Shown here: piece by piece, positions 39,016-45,827 of the stretch
Position numbering within the stretch: position 1 is the stretch's first letter
Layout of the letters: every line of letters begins with the position of its first letter
Program-made: the position numbers and the translations under genes
Origin: Fusobacteriia bacterium 4572_74
GTDB taxonomy: Bacteria; Fusobacteriota; Fusobacteriia; Fusobacteriales; Fusobacteriaceae
NCBI GenBank assembly: GCA_002084825.1
Contig: NBMF01000004.1
Span: 1 to 45,827 of the forward strand
Length of the DNA stretch: 45,827 bases
Direction: 5' to 3'
Notes under the pieces: model-generated
Database searches by the model: none
Seen by the model: only the letters and a program-made list of their open reading frames with translations
Told to the model about the DNA's origin: nothing

Positions 39016-39024
39016 TGGTATAAT
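39016..39024 (+). promoter_or_regulatory. Extended -10 promoter for rsmB
   Basis: TGG directly followed by TATAAT, 31 bp upstream of the rsmB start; the same TATGGTATAAT string occurs before tex. Confidence 0.6.
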
Positions 39025-39055
39025 ATTTAGCAAATAAATTAAAAGAGGTGTTAGT

Positions 39056-40372
39056 TTGAGTTTAAAAATGGATATAATAGGATTGTTATCACAGTATGAG
39101 CATGGAAAATTTTCAAATATATTATTGAATGATTATTTTAAAGAAAAAGAGACAGAACTTCCGGGATTAACTCGTGGAGAAAAAGGATTTATTACTGAAG
39201 TATTTTATGGAACTATTAGAAATGTAATGTTTTTAGATTATTCAATAGATAAAAGAGTAAAAACTATAGATAAATTATGGGTGAGAAACTTACTTAGATT
39301 ATCTATGTATCAAATACAATTTATGGACTCAGATGATGCAGGAGTAGTTTATGAAGGAGTAGAGGTAGCTAAATTAAGAGGTGGGACATTTATAGGAAGC
39401 TTTGTAAATGGTGTACTTAGATCTTTTATCAGAGAAAAAGATGAAGATATAGAAAAATTATTGAAAGAAGGAAGAGAAGATATAATTTTATCTTATCCAA
39501 AGTGGTTTTTTGATGAGATCAAATGGGAACATAAGGAAAATTATTTAGAGATATTGAAGTCTTATAAAAAAATACCTAATATAAGTGTAAAAATAAATAA
39601 ATTAAACTATAATGAACAAGATTTTTTAGCATTATTAGAGATTAAAGGTATAAAAATATTAAAAAAAGTAGAGGATATTTATTATATAGATTCAGGAATG
39701 ATACTAGAAACTAGTGAATTCAAAAGAGGTCAGATTACGGTTCAAGATGCATCTTCATTCTTAGCTGCTAAATATTTAGATCCTCAACCAGGGGAAAGAA
39801 TATTAGATGCTTGTAGTGCTCCTGGCGGGAAAGCCATGGCTATGGCAGAGATGATGGATAATGATGGTGAAATAGTAGCTCTTGATATTCATGAGCATAA
39901 GTTAAAATTAATTGAAAGTAGAACTAAGCAAATGGGAATAGATATAATTTACCCTGAACTTATGGATGCTAGATTAGTAGATGTAGAGTTTGGAGCAGAA
40001 TCTTTTGACAAGGTATTAGTAGATGCACCATGCAGTGGTTTTGGAGTAATTAGAAAGAAACCAGAAGTACTTTATACAAAGAAGATGAAAAATGTTCAAG
40101 AATTGGCTAAATTACAACTGGATATATTAAATTCTGCTGCTAAAGTGGTAAAAGTAGGAGGAATTCTAGTATATAGTACATGTACTATATTAAATAAGGA
40201 AAATGTTGAAAATGTAACTAGATTTTTGAAGACAAACTCTAACTTTGAGGTGCAAAAAGTAGAGATATCTTCTAATGTAAATGGAAGTTTTGATAAATTA
40301 GGCGGATTAAATATATTCGATGAATTCTTAGACGGATTCTATATGGTTAAATTAAAGAAAATAGAAAAGTAA
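39056..40372 (+). CDS. rsmB: 16S rRNA (cytosine-967-C5)-methyltransferase
   Basis: SAM-dependent RNA m5C methyltransferase of the RsmB/Fmu type, 438 aa. The N-terminal NusB-like RNA-binding domain (LTRGEKGFITEVFYGTIRN, LWVRNLLRLSMYQI) is followed by the methyltransferase domain. That domain has SAM motif I DACSAPGGKA, motif IV with cysteine VDAPCSGFG and catalytic cysteine motif YSTCTI. The start is TTG, five nt after GAGGTG; the alternative ATG at 39068 is too far from any ribosome site. It has its own promoter and a terminator. Confidence 0.92.
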   Translation: MSLKMDIIGLLSQYEHGKFSNILLNDYFKEKETELPGLTRGEKGFITEVFYGTIRNVMFLDYSIDKRVKTIDKLWVRNLLRLSMYQIQFMDSDDAGVVYEGVEVAKLRGGTFIGSFVNGVLRSFIREKDEDIEKLLKEGREDIILSYPKWFFDEIKWEHKENYLEILKSYKKIPNISVKINKLNYNEQDFLALLEIKGIKILKKVEDIYYIDSGMILETSEFKRGQITVQDASSFLAAKYLDPQPGERILDACSAPGGKAMAMAEMMDNDGEIVALDIHEHKLKLIESRTKQMGIDIIYPELMDARLVDVEFGAESFDKVLVDAPCSGFGVIRKKPEVLYTKKMKNVQELAKLQLDILNSAAKVVKVGGILVYSTCTILNKENVENVTRFLKTNSNFEVQKVEISSNVNGSFDKLGGLNIFDEFLDGFYMVKLKKIEK

Positions 40373-40388
40373 AAAATATAATAATATT

Positions 40389-40418
40389 AAGGGTGGATTT
40401 TATGTCTGCCTTTTCTTT
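40389..40418 (+). terminator. Terminator after rsmB
   Basis: AAGGGTGGA and TCTGCCTTT (with G-T pairs) form a stem around a 7-nt loop and are followed by TCTTTAT, similar in form to the terminator after pepF. It lies just before the ribosome site of the next gene, so read-through is possible. Confidence 0.6.
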
Positions 40419-40435
40419 ATAAAAAGGAGACGTTT

Positions 40436-41074
40436 ATGATAGATGATTTAATAAAAGCGAATGAGTATGTAATTTCTAAAATCAAAGAAAATAATGAAGT
40501 TATTCTTGAGATGGAAGAGTATGCAAAAGAGCACAACGTTCCTATTGTTACAAAGGAAGTGGCTGAGTATCTTAAATTTATGATTAAATCCAATAAAAGC
40601 AAAAATATATTAGAAATTGGAACTGCCATTGGATATTCAGGGAGTGTAATGTTGCAGGGGAATAAAGACGTAACTATTACAACTTTAGAGATAGATGAAG
40701 ACAGGTATAACGAAGCTCGTGCAAATTTTGAAAAGATGGGGTATACTTCTAGAGTAAATCAAATTTTAGGAGATGCCCTTGTAGAGATCCCAAAATTAAA
40801 TGATACTTTTGATTTTATCTTTATAGACGCAGCCAAAGGAAAATATATGGATTTTTATAAAGATTCTTATAAATTATTAAAAAAAGATGGAATAATATTT
40901 ATAGATAATATAATGTTTAGAGGTTACTTATATAATGATTATCCTAAAAGGTTTAGGACTATTGTTAGAAGATTGAATGAATTTATTGAATATCTCCATG
41001 AAAATGAAGATTTTGTACTTCTACCATTTGGAGATGGAATAGGATTAGTGTACAACAAAGAAAAAAATAAATGA
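40436..41074 (+). CDS. SAM-dependent O-methyltransferase, TrmR-like
   Basis: A 212-aa class I methyltransferase of the O-methyltransferase 3 family (caffeoyl-CoA OMT-like). Motif I is ILEIGTAIGYSGSVML, the acidic residue binding SAM ribose is in TLEIDEDRY, and the metal-binding/catalytic DFIFIDAAKGKYMDFY and FIDNIMFRG follow. In Firmicutes the closest named member is TrmR (YrrM), which methylates 5-hydroxyuridine in tRNA. That assignment is likely but not proved, and small-molecule methylation is possible. AAAGGAG precedes the ATG. It ends in TGA and is followed by a terminator. Confidence 0.8.
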   Translation: MIDDLIKANEYVISKIKENNEVILEMEEYAKEHNVPIVTKEVAEYLKFMIKSNKSKNILEIGTAIGYSGSVMLQGNKDVTITTLEIDEDRYNEARANFEKMGYTSRVNQILGDALVEIPKLNDTFDFIFIDAAKGKYMDFYKDSYKLLKKDGIIFIDNIMFRGYLYNDYPKRFRTIVRRLNEFIEYLHENEDFVLLPFGDGIGLVYNKEKNK

Positions 41075-41108
41075 TTGAAAAATATATAATAAAAAACTTT
41101 AGACTAAA

Positions 41109-41155
41109 ATAAAAATAAGAATTTGACCTATTAGAGGCAAATTCTTATTTTTATA
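41109..41155 (+). terminator. Terminator after TrmR-like gene
   Basis: AAAAATAAGAATTTG pairs exactly with CAAATTCTTATTTTT across a 12-nt loop; the right arm ends in a T run. Confidence 0.8.
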
Positions 41156-41214
41156 TATTGTACTATAATTTATCTGTTCCGCTTCCTGTCCTTTAATTTA
41201 ATTTTAAAATTTGC

Positions 41215-41220
41215 TATAAT
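41215..41220 (+). promoter_or_regulatory. -10 element upstream of acyl-CoA ligase
   Basis: A consensus TATAAT lies 70 bp before the ligase start; no good -35 is present. Confidence 0.4.
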
Positions 41221-41290
41221 TAAGTGTATGATTTTGATATTAATTGTATTTAAAATTTAATTTAAATAAAAAAGAATAGGAGAATTAGAG

Positions 41291-42997
41291 ATGAAAACAC
41301 TAAAAGAATGTATATTAAAAGCAAAAGAGGAATATGGAGAGGATATATTTATCAAATCAACTTCAAAAAATTATACCTATGATGAAATAATAGAAAAAGT
41401 TTTGAAATTGGCTGGTTATCTTAAAGAAATAGGGATAAAAAAAGACGATAGAGTAGGAATAATAACTCCTAAATCTATAGAACAATTGAAATCTCTCTAT
41501 GCTGTATGGATGGCGGAAGCTATTATTGTTCCCATAAATGAAAATAACCGAGAGAGAGAATTAAAATTTATACTGGAGGATTCAACTCCAAAAGTTATTT
41601 TGACAATTTCTTCACTGGAGGAAAAAATAAAAAAAAATTATCCAGAAGCAAAGATTATTCTTTTAGAACGATTGGATGAATTGTCTAAAAATTCAAGTTA
41701 TGAAGAAGGGAATGATATTAACTCAGAGGATGTAGCAGCTCTTATATATACCAGTGGTTCTACTGGAAATCCAAAAGGAGTAATACTTACTCATAAAAAT
41801 TTAGTTAATAATGGAGGGTCGATCGTTAATATAAAAAAATTGACTGCCGATGATTGTCTCTATTCAATTCTTCCTTATTGGCACAGCTTTTCCTTGACTG
41901 TAGAAGTTATAGGGGCTATAAGCAGTGGATTTAGTCTAGGATTTACAGAAAATCCAAGAAATTTTGTTGGAAATATTCCTTTATTTAAGCCTACTATAAT
42001 ACTGGCTGTACCAAGAATATTAGAGATGATAAAAGGAAGTATAGAAAAGCAGATAAAAAATAATGGGACAGAAGCTGTAGAGGGTTATGAAAAGTTGTTA
42101 CAAATTGCACCACTTGTAAAAGGGGATAGATATGATTTTACTCCTAATGAAGACTATAGACAGATCTATGATATCTTGGATAAAAAATTACTGGTAAAAA
42201 TAAGATCTGTTTTTGGAGAAAATTTTAAAGAATTTATCTCTGGAGGTGCAGCACTGGACATAAACCTACAAAGATATTTTGGTTATTTAGGACTACCTGT
42301 AATGCAGGGATATGGATTATCCGAAACATCACCAGTTGTCAGTGTAGATAATTTAGAGGATTACTGTTATGGAAGTGTAGGGAACTTGTTGCAGTGGCTC
42401 TTAAATAAATCTATTGGAGATTTCACATTTTTAGGTAAATCGGGAAATAAAGGAAAGGATCTCAAGGGAGAGCTGCTTTTAAAAGGGAACTGTGTCATGA
42501 AAGGGTATTGGAATCATAAGGATGAAAGTGCTAAAGTGATAAAGGATGGCTGGCTTCATACTGGGGATATAGGTTATTATAAAGATGATAAATTATATAT
42601 AAGTGGCAGAAAAACTAATATGATAGTTTTAAAAGGTGGTGAGAATATCCATCCGGAATTTATTGAAAATGAATTAAAAAAATCAGATTTTATAAATGAT
42701 GTGATGGTTATAGGGGATGGGTGTAAAAATCTATATGCATGCTTAACAGTTCCAGAAAATTATGATGAAACACATGAAAGTGAATTGAATATTTTATTAA
42801 AAAGTGAAGTAAAAAGATTAACAAATCATTTGGCTTCATATCAAAAACCAAGAGATATACTACTGGTTCCTAGATTTACAATAGAGGATGAGACTTATAC
42901 AGGGACCATGAAGGTACGAAGACATATAGTAAATAAAAGGGAAAATGAAAATATAAAAAATTTTTTAGAGGAAGTTGGGGAAAAGAAAAAAATATAA
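41291..42997 (+). CDS. AMP-forming long-chain acyl-CoA ligase
   Basis: Adenylate-forming enzyme of the ANL superfamily, 568 aa, activating a carboxylic (probably fatty) acid with ATP and CoA. The AMP-binding P-loop is LIYTSGSTGNPKGVILTHKN, with GYGLSETSPVV and GWLHTGDIGYY, and the hinge SGRKTNMIVLKGGENI. The C-terminal catalytic lysine is in TGTMKVRRHIV. The FACS-like features suggest long-chain acids. AGGAGA lies upstream of the ATG. The following small gene is 63 bp away; no other fatty-acid gene is adjacent. Confidence 0.88.
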   Translation: MKTLKECILKAKEEYGEDIFIKSTSKNYTYDEIIEKVLKLAGYLKEIGIKKDDRVGIITPKSIEQLKSLYAVWMAEAIIVPINENNRERELKFILEDSTPKVILTISSLEEKIKKNYPEAKIILLERLDELSKNSSYEEGNDINSEDVAALIYTSGSTGNPKGVILTHKNLVNNGGSIVNIKKLTADDCLYSILPYWHSFSLTVEVIGAISSGFSLGFTENPRNFVGNIPLFKPTIILAVPRILEMIKGSIEKQIKNNGTEAVEGYEKLLQIAPLVKGDRYDFTPNEDYRQIYDILDKKLLVKIRSVFGENFKEFISGGAALDINLQRYFGYLGLPVMQGYGLSETSPVVSVDNLEDYCYGSVGNLLQWLLNKSIGDFTFLGKSGNKGKDLKGELLLKGNCVMKGYWNHKDESAKVIKDGWLHTGDIGYYKDDKLYISGRKTNMIVLKGGENIHPEFIENELKKSDFINDVMVIGDGCKNLYACLTVPENYDETHESELNILLKSEVKRLTNHLASYQKPRDILLVPRFTIEDETYTGTMKVRRHIVNKRENENIKNFLEEVGEKKKI

Positions 42998-43060
42998 AAA
43001 GGAAATTAAAATTAAATGTATAATATTTAAATAATAAAATAAATTTATTGAGGTGTTTTT

Positions 43061-43342
43061 ATGAAAAAAGAATTTCTAGAAATATTGATGAAAAAAGATA
43101 GCTTCCCATGTAAATTAGATAAAAAAGATGGAGAATTTTTGAAAAATTTTTTTAAAAAAGATATGAAATTTGAAATGGATTCTATGAATAGAAAAAAACT
43201 TAATGATCTAGAATTTAGATATGTTTATCAGGAGGATGGAATAAAATATATTCTTTTAGAGGAATATACTTTTAAAGAGGGAGAGACATTTTTATCTTTG
43301 GAAAATTCTATAGGAGTCGATTATTATTTTAACAAAATATAG
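43061..43342 (+). CDS. Hypothetical protein, 93 aa
   Basis: I do not recognise this family. The protein is small, charged and lysine/glutamate-rich (MKKEFLEILMKKDSFPCKL), with no signal peptide or membrane segment and a likely alpha/beta make-up. GAGGTG lies about 7 nt before the ATG, a good ribosome site, and the codon use resembles its neighbours, so it looks real. An AGGAG inside its 3' end may serve the next gene. Confidence 0.65.
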   Translation: MKKEFLEILMKKDSFPCKLDKKDGEFLKNFFKKDMKFEMDSMNRKKLNDLEFRYVYQEDGIKYILLEEYTFKEGETFLSLENSIGVDYYFNKI

Positions 43343-43349
43343 TTTTATT

Positions 43350-43853
43350 TTGTTAGTATTTGCATATTGTGCAATATGTTTTGGCAAAGATCCTCTACCT
43401 TCTCTAGAGGGAAAAATAATAAACATTGAGGAAGATAATTCTTTCTTGGTTAGGATAGAGAGAGAGGTGTGGATACCAGCAGAGACTTATCGAAGATTAG
43501 AATTTGTGTCAGGGAAAGAGCCCTATATAAATGTGGGGATTAGCACAAAAATAATTCCTTATTATGCAAAACTAAAATATTTATTAAATCCAGAAGATAA
43601 ATCTTCACCCTATTATTTATTTTCAATAGGAGTTAACTTGGTTGAAGGAGAGGATGTAGCTTTTAATGCGTTTTTAGATAATATTTCACAGAGGATAAAT
43701 TATGGAATAGGTGTAGGAGTTCCTTTTGAAAATATTGAGATAGAGATATTATATGGGAAATATAATTATCAGAATATTGGAATACTTCAGCAAGAAGAAA
43801 AAAATTTGTATAGTTCAACAAAAATAACATTTGGCTGTAAATATAGATTTTGA
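43350..43853 (+). CDS. Putative outer-membrane beta-barrel-like protein, about 167-176 aa
   Basis: I do not recognise the family. The sequence has a signal-peptide-like N-terminus (ILLVFAYCAICFG-KD), then alternating strands (NVGISTKIIPYYAKLKYLL, YLFSIGVNLVEG, INYGIGVGVPFENIEIEILYG) and a terminal phenylalanine (GCKYRF), as in small outer-membrane barrels. The track's TTG at 43350 has no ribosome site and truncates the signal peptide. The frame is open back to 43314, where AGGAG (43312-43316) lies 6-9 nt before ATT codons at 43323 and 43326, a possible rare AUU start. It would overlap the preceding gene and be coupled to it. Confidence 0.6.
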   Translation: MLVFAYCAICFGKDPLPSLEGKIINIEEDNSFLVRIEREVWIPAETYRRLEFVSGKEPYINVGISTKIIPYYAKLKYLLNPEDKSSPYYLFSIGVNLVEGEDVAFNAFLDNISQRINYGIGVGVPFENIEIEILYGKYNYQNIGILQQEEKNLYSSTKITFGCKYRF

Positions 43854-43876
43854 GCACTTAGGTGCTCTTTTTTTCT
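43852..43876 (+). terminator. Terminator after outer-membrane-like gene
   Basis: GAGCAC and GTGCTC pair around a TTAG loop with seven T residues after; it overlaps the stop codon. Confidence 0.88.
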
Positions 43877-44178
43877 TGATTTTCATAGATGATATTTTAG
43901 GAACCAAATATAGAGATTAATGTTTTAGGTTAGTTGCTTATTTTGAGAAGATTTAAATTTGAAAGAAAAAAAGACAGAAAGCAAACACTTTTTAAATAAA
44001 ATTAGTATTTTTTCGATTAATATGATACACTATGATGTTAATTTAAATAAAAGGTGGACTCAAATTGTATTGATTTTAAGATCGAATGAATACCCACGTA
44101 TGGAATAAATTGTTTGTGAAAACATTATATATAGCATAAAATTTGATCCTGCCTTAATAAAACATAAGGATGTGAAAA
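43877..44178 (+). other. Leader region of DEAD-box helicase gene
   Basis: A 302-bp stretch without a gene. ATATGATACACTATGATG around 44020-44037 could contain a promoter -10 (TATGAT), which would leave a 5' leader of about 140 nt. Long leaders are usual for cold-shock-type helicase genes. An AAGGTGG at 44052 leads only to a TTG-TAT-TGA. No distinct riboswitch is recognised. Confidence 0.3.
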
Positions 44179-45691
44179 ATGGAAAAAATGGTAGAATTTA
44201 AAAAATTAGGATTGTCGGATAAAACATTAGTAGCTTTAGAAAAAAAAGGATTTGAGAAGCCAAGTCCAATACAAGCTCTTACTATCCCTGCTCTTCTTAA
44301 TGGAGACAAAGATATTATAGGTCAAGCACAAACGGGGACAGGTAAAACAGCAGCTTTCTCATTACCTATCTTAGAAAAGATGGATGAAAACAAAAGAGGT
44401 GTAAAAGCAATAGTTTTAGCACCTACAAGAGAATTAGCTATTCAAGTAGCAGAAGAGATCAATTCTTTAAAAGGGGAAAGAAGATTAACTGTACTTCCAG
44501 TATATGGTGGTCAAGCAATGGATCAACAGATCAGAGCTCTTAGAAGAGGAGTAGATATCGTAGTTGGAACTCCAGGAAGAGTACAAGACCATATCAGAAG
44601 AAAAACTTTAGTAATAGATAACTTAGATTTCTTTATCTTAGATGAAGCGGATGAAATGTTAAAAAATTTATTTTGAAGTAAGAGATGGAGATAAATTTGA
44701 AGCTCTTTGTAGAGTAGTAGATGTAGAAATAGACTTCTACGGAATTGTATTCTGTAGAACTAAAAATGATGTAGATGGTGTAGTAAGCAAACTTATTGAA
44801 AGAGGGTATGAAGCTGAAGGAATCCATGGAGATATATCACAGGCTCAAAGAGAAAGAACTCTTAGAAAATTTAAAACAAAAAATGTAAGTATTTTAGTAG
44901 CTACAGACGTAGCAGCAAGAGGAATAGATGTCAATGACCTTACTCATGTAATTAACTATTCTATACCACAAGAAGCTGAGGCATATGTACATAGAATTGG
45001 TAGAACTGGTAGAGCAGGTAAAAAAGGTGTGGCTATAACATTTGTTACTCCTAGAGAAATGGGTAAATTAAGTAGAATCAAAAGAGTAGCTAATGCAGAG
45101 ATTAAAAAATCAACTATTCCTGAAATAGAAGAAGTTTTAAAAGCTAAGAAGGAAAGTTTATATGCTTGTGTAGGAGAGATAATTTCAGAGAAGGATTTCT
45201 CAGTATATTCTGAAATGGCAGCTGAGCTATCTGTAGAAAGTGACCCTGTAGAAGTAATTGCAGCATTATTAAGACATGTATATGATGATGAATTTGATAA
45301 GGAAACTTATAGAAAGATCAGAAACAATATGGGATCAAATGATAGAAGAGATAGAAATGGAAGAAACGATAGAAATGGAAGAAGCGATAGAAACGATAGA
45401 AACGATAGAAACGATAGAAATGGAAGAAACGATAGAAACGGAAGACAGACTTTAGACAACCAAACTAGATTATTTATCGGGATGGGTAAAAAAGACGATT
45501 TAGATGCTAAAAAATTATTAGCTATTGTTAATAAAGAAGCTAAAGTTCCAGGAAGAAAAATCAAAGATATTAAAATTATGAATGAATTTTCATTTATGAC
45601 AGTTCCATATTCTGAAGCAGAGGATATTATCCATGCGTTGAATGCTACTAGAAAAGGTGGAAGACCATTAGTAGAAAAAGCTAAGAACTAA
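44179..45691 (+). pseudogene. DEAD-box ATP-dependent RNA helicase, internal deletion and frameshift
   Basis: RNA helicase of the CsdA/DeaD/CshA type. The N-terminal part has the Q motif KPSPIQALTIP, Walker A AQTGTGKT, PTRELA, TPGR and DEAD (in LDEADEML). Immediately after DEML the frame stops (TGA at 44674-44676). The rest continues in another frame from about 44666: IYFEVRDGDKFEALCR, FCRTK, LVATDVAARGIDV and HRIGRTGRAG. About 80 residues that should carry motif III (SAT) are missing, so the two helicase lobes are disconnected. The C-terminus has an Arg/Asn/Asp repeat and a DbpA-like RNA-binding domain (RLFIGMGKKDDLDAKKLLAI). The track start at 45029 is internal. It could also be an assembly collapse. 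Confidence 0.88.
45345..45446 (+). repeat. In-frame 9-nt tandem repeats in helicase tail
   Basis: Repeats of AGAAACGAT and AGAAATGGA encode Arg-Asn-Asp and Arg-Asn-Gly triplets (NDRNDRNDRNGRNDRNGR). This is a basic, probably disordered RNA-binding linker before the C-terminal domain. Such repeats are prone to copy-number change. Confidence 0.85.
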
Positions 45692-45700
45692 TATTTTTTT

Positions 45701-45731
45701 AGGGAAGGGGTTTATACCTTCCCTTTTTTTA
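45701..45731 (+). terminator. Terminator after helicase gene
   Basis: AGGGAAGG pairs with CCTTCCCT around an 8-nt loop, followed by seven T residues. Confidence 0.92.
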
Positions 45732-45772
45732 TATACTAAGGAATTATATTATTACGAATGGGTATAAAAAAA

Positions 45773-45795
45773 GATTATTATTCGAAGTAATAATC
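45773..45795. repeat. Inverted repeat at window end
   Basis: GATTATTA and TAATAATC flank TTCGAAG. It may be an operator or leader structure for the next gene, which lies outside the window. Confidence 0.4.
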
Positions 45796-45827
45796 AAAAA
45801 TGAAGAAAAATTAGTTGTTTTTTAAAT

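Noticed and set aside
45345-45446. CRISPR-like or regulatory repeat array
   Set aside because: The 9-nt repeats are in frame, contain no spacers and encode an Arg/Asn/Asp linker.
45029-45691. A separate 220-aa gene in the helicase C-terminus
   Set aside because: The frame is open far upstream with helicase motifs (FCRTK, ARGIDV, HRIGRTGR); the ATG at 45029 is internal.

Overview
The window is AT-rich chromosomal DNA from a diderm bacterium with very strong AGGAGG-type ribosome binding sites. An outer-membrane maltoporin and a second outer-membrane-like protein sit beside genes of Firmicutes-like character (two-subunit glycyl-tRNA synthetase, MsmK/UgpC-type ATPase, LacI-controlled sugar loci). 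This mix, and the transposase relic, suggest Fusobacteriota, perhaps near Ilyobacter, Psychrilyobacter or Cetobacterium. That placement is inference; no rRNA marker is present.

Layout. 1-1.9 kb, minus strand: an edge fragment of a zinc alcohol dehydrogenase-like gene, a uracil permease and a FlK-like thioesterase, driven from a near-perfect sigma70 promoter. 2.1-6.5 kb: a membrane-anchored oligoendopeptidase F, signal peptide peptidase SppA and YbaB/EbfC. 6.6-10.2 kb: a DUF374 acyltransferase, metG and galU, ending in a terminator. 10.2-21.3 kb: a long co-directional set, tex, a histidine-kinase-like sensor lacking its phospho-acceptor histidine, ileS, lspA, glyQ and glyS, closed by a strong terminator.

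21.4-38.8 kb is a maltodextrin locus. It holds a LamB-type porin, a first LacI regulator with a complete CUT1 importer (lipoprotein, two permeases), a degraded IS3-family relic, and a shared MalK-type ATPase with a second LacI on the minus strand. A divergent malE-malF-malG operon follows, and then glycogen/maltodextrin phosphorylase and 4-alpha-glucanotransferase on the minus strand. The lamB, malE and malQ promoters each carry a GAAACGTTTC-type operator just downstream of the -10 box, so they look like one LacI-type regulon. The proposed flow is outer membrane to periplasm (LamB), lipoprotein capture, import through two permease pairs energised by one MalK, then breakdown by MalQ and GlgP. 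The malE gene has an in-frame TGA at the position of an expected tryptophan.

39-45.8 kb: rsmB, a TrmR-like methyltransferase, an AMP-forming acyl-CoA ligase, two unrecognised small genes (one outer-membrane-like), and a DEAD-box RNA helicase gene broken by an internal deletion and frameshift. No tRNA, rRNA or CRISPR array was seen. The points most worth checking are the malE TGA, the helicase deletion, the kinase without histidine, the shared operators, the IS relic and a 26-bp perfect-stem palindrome at 38.9 kb.
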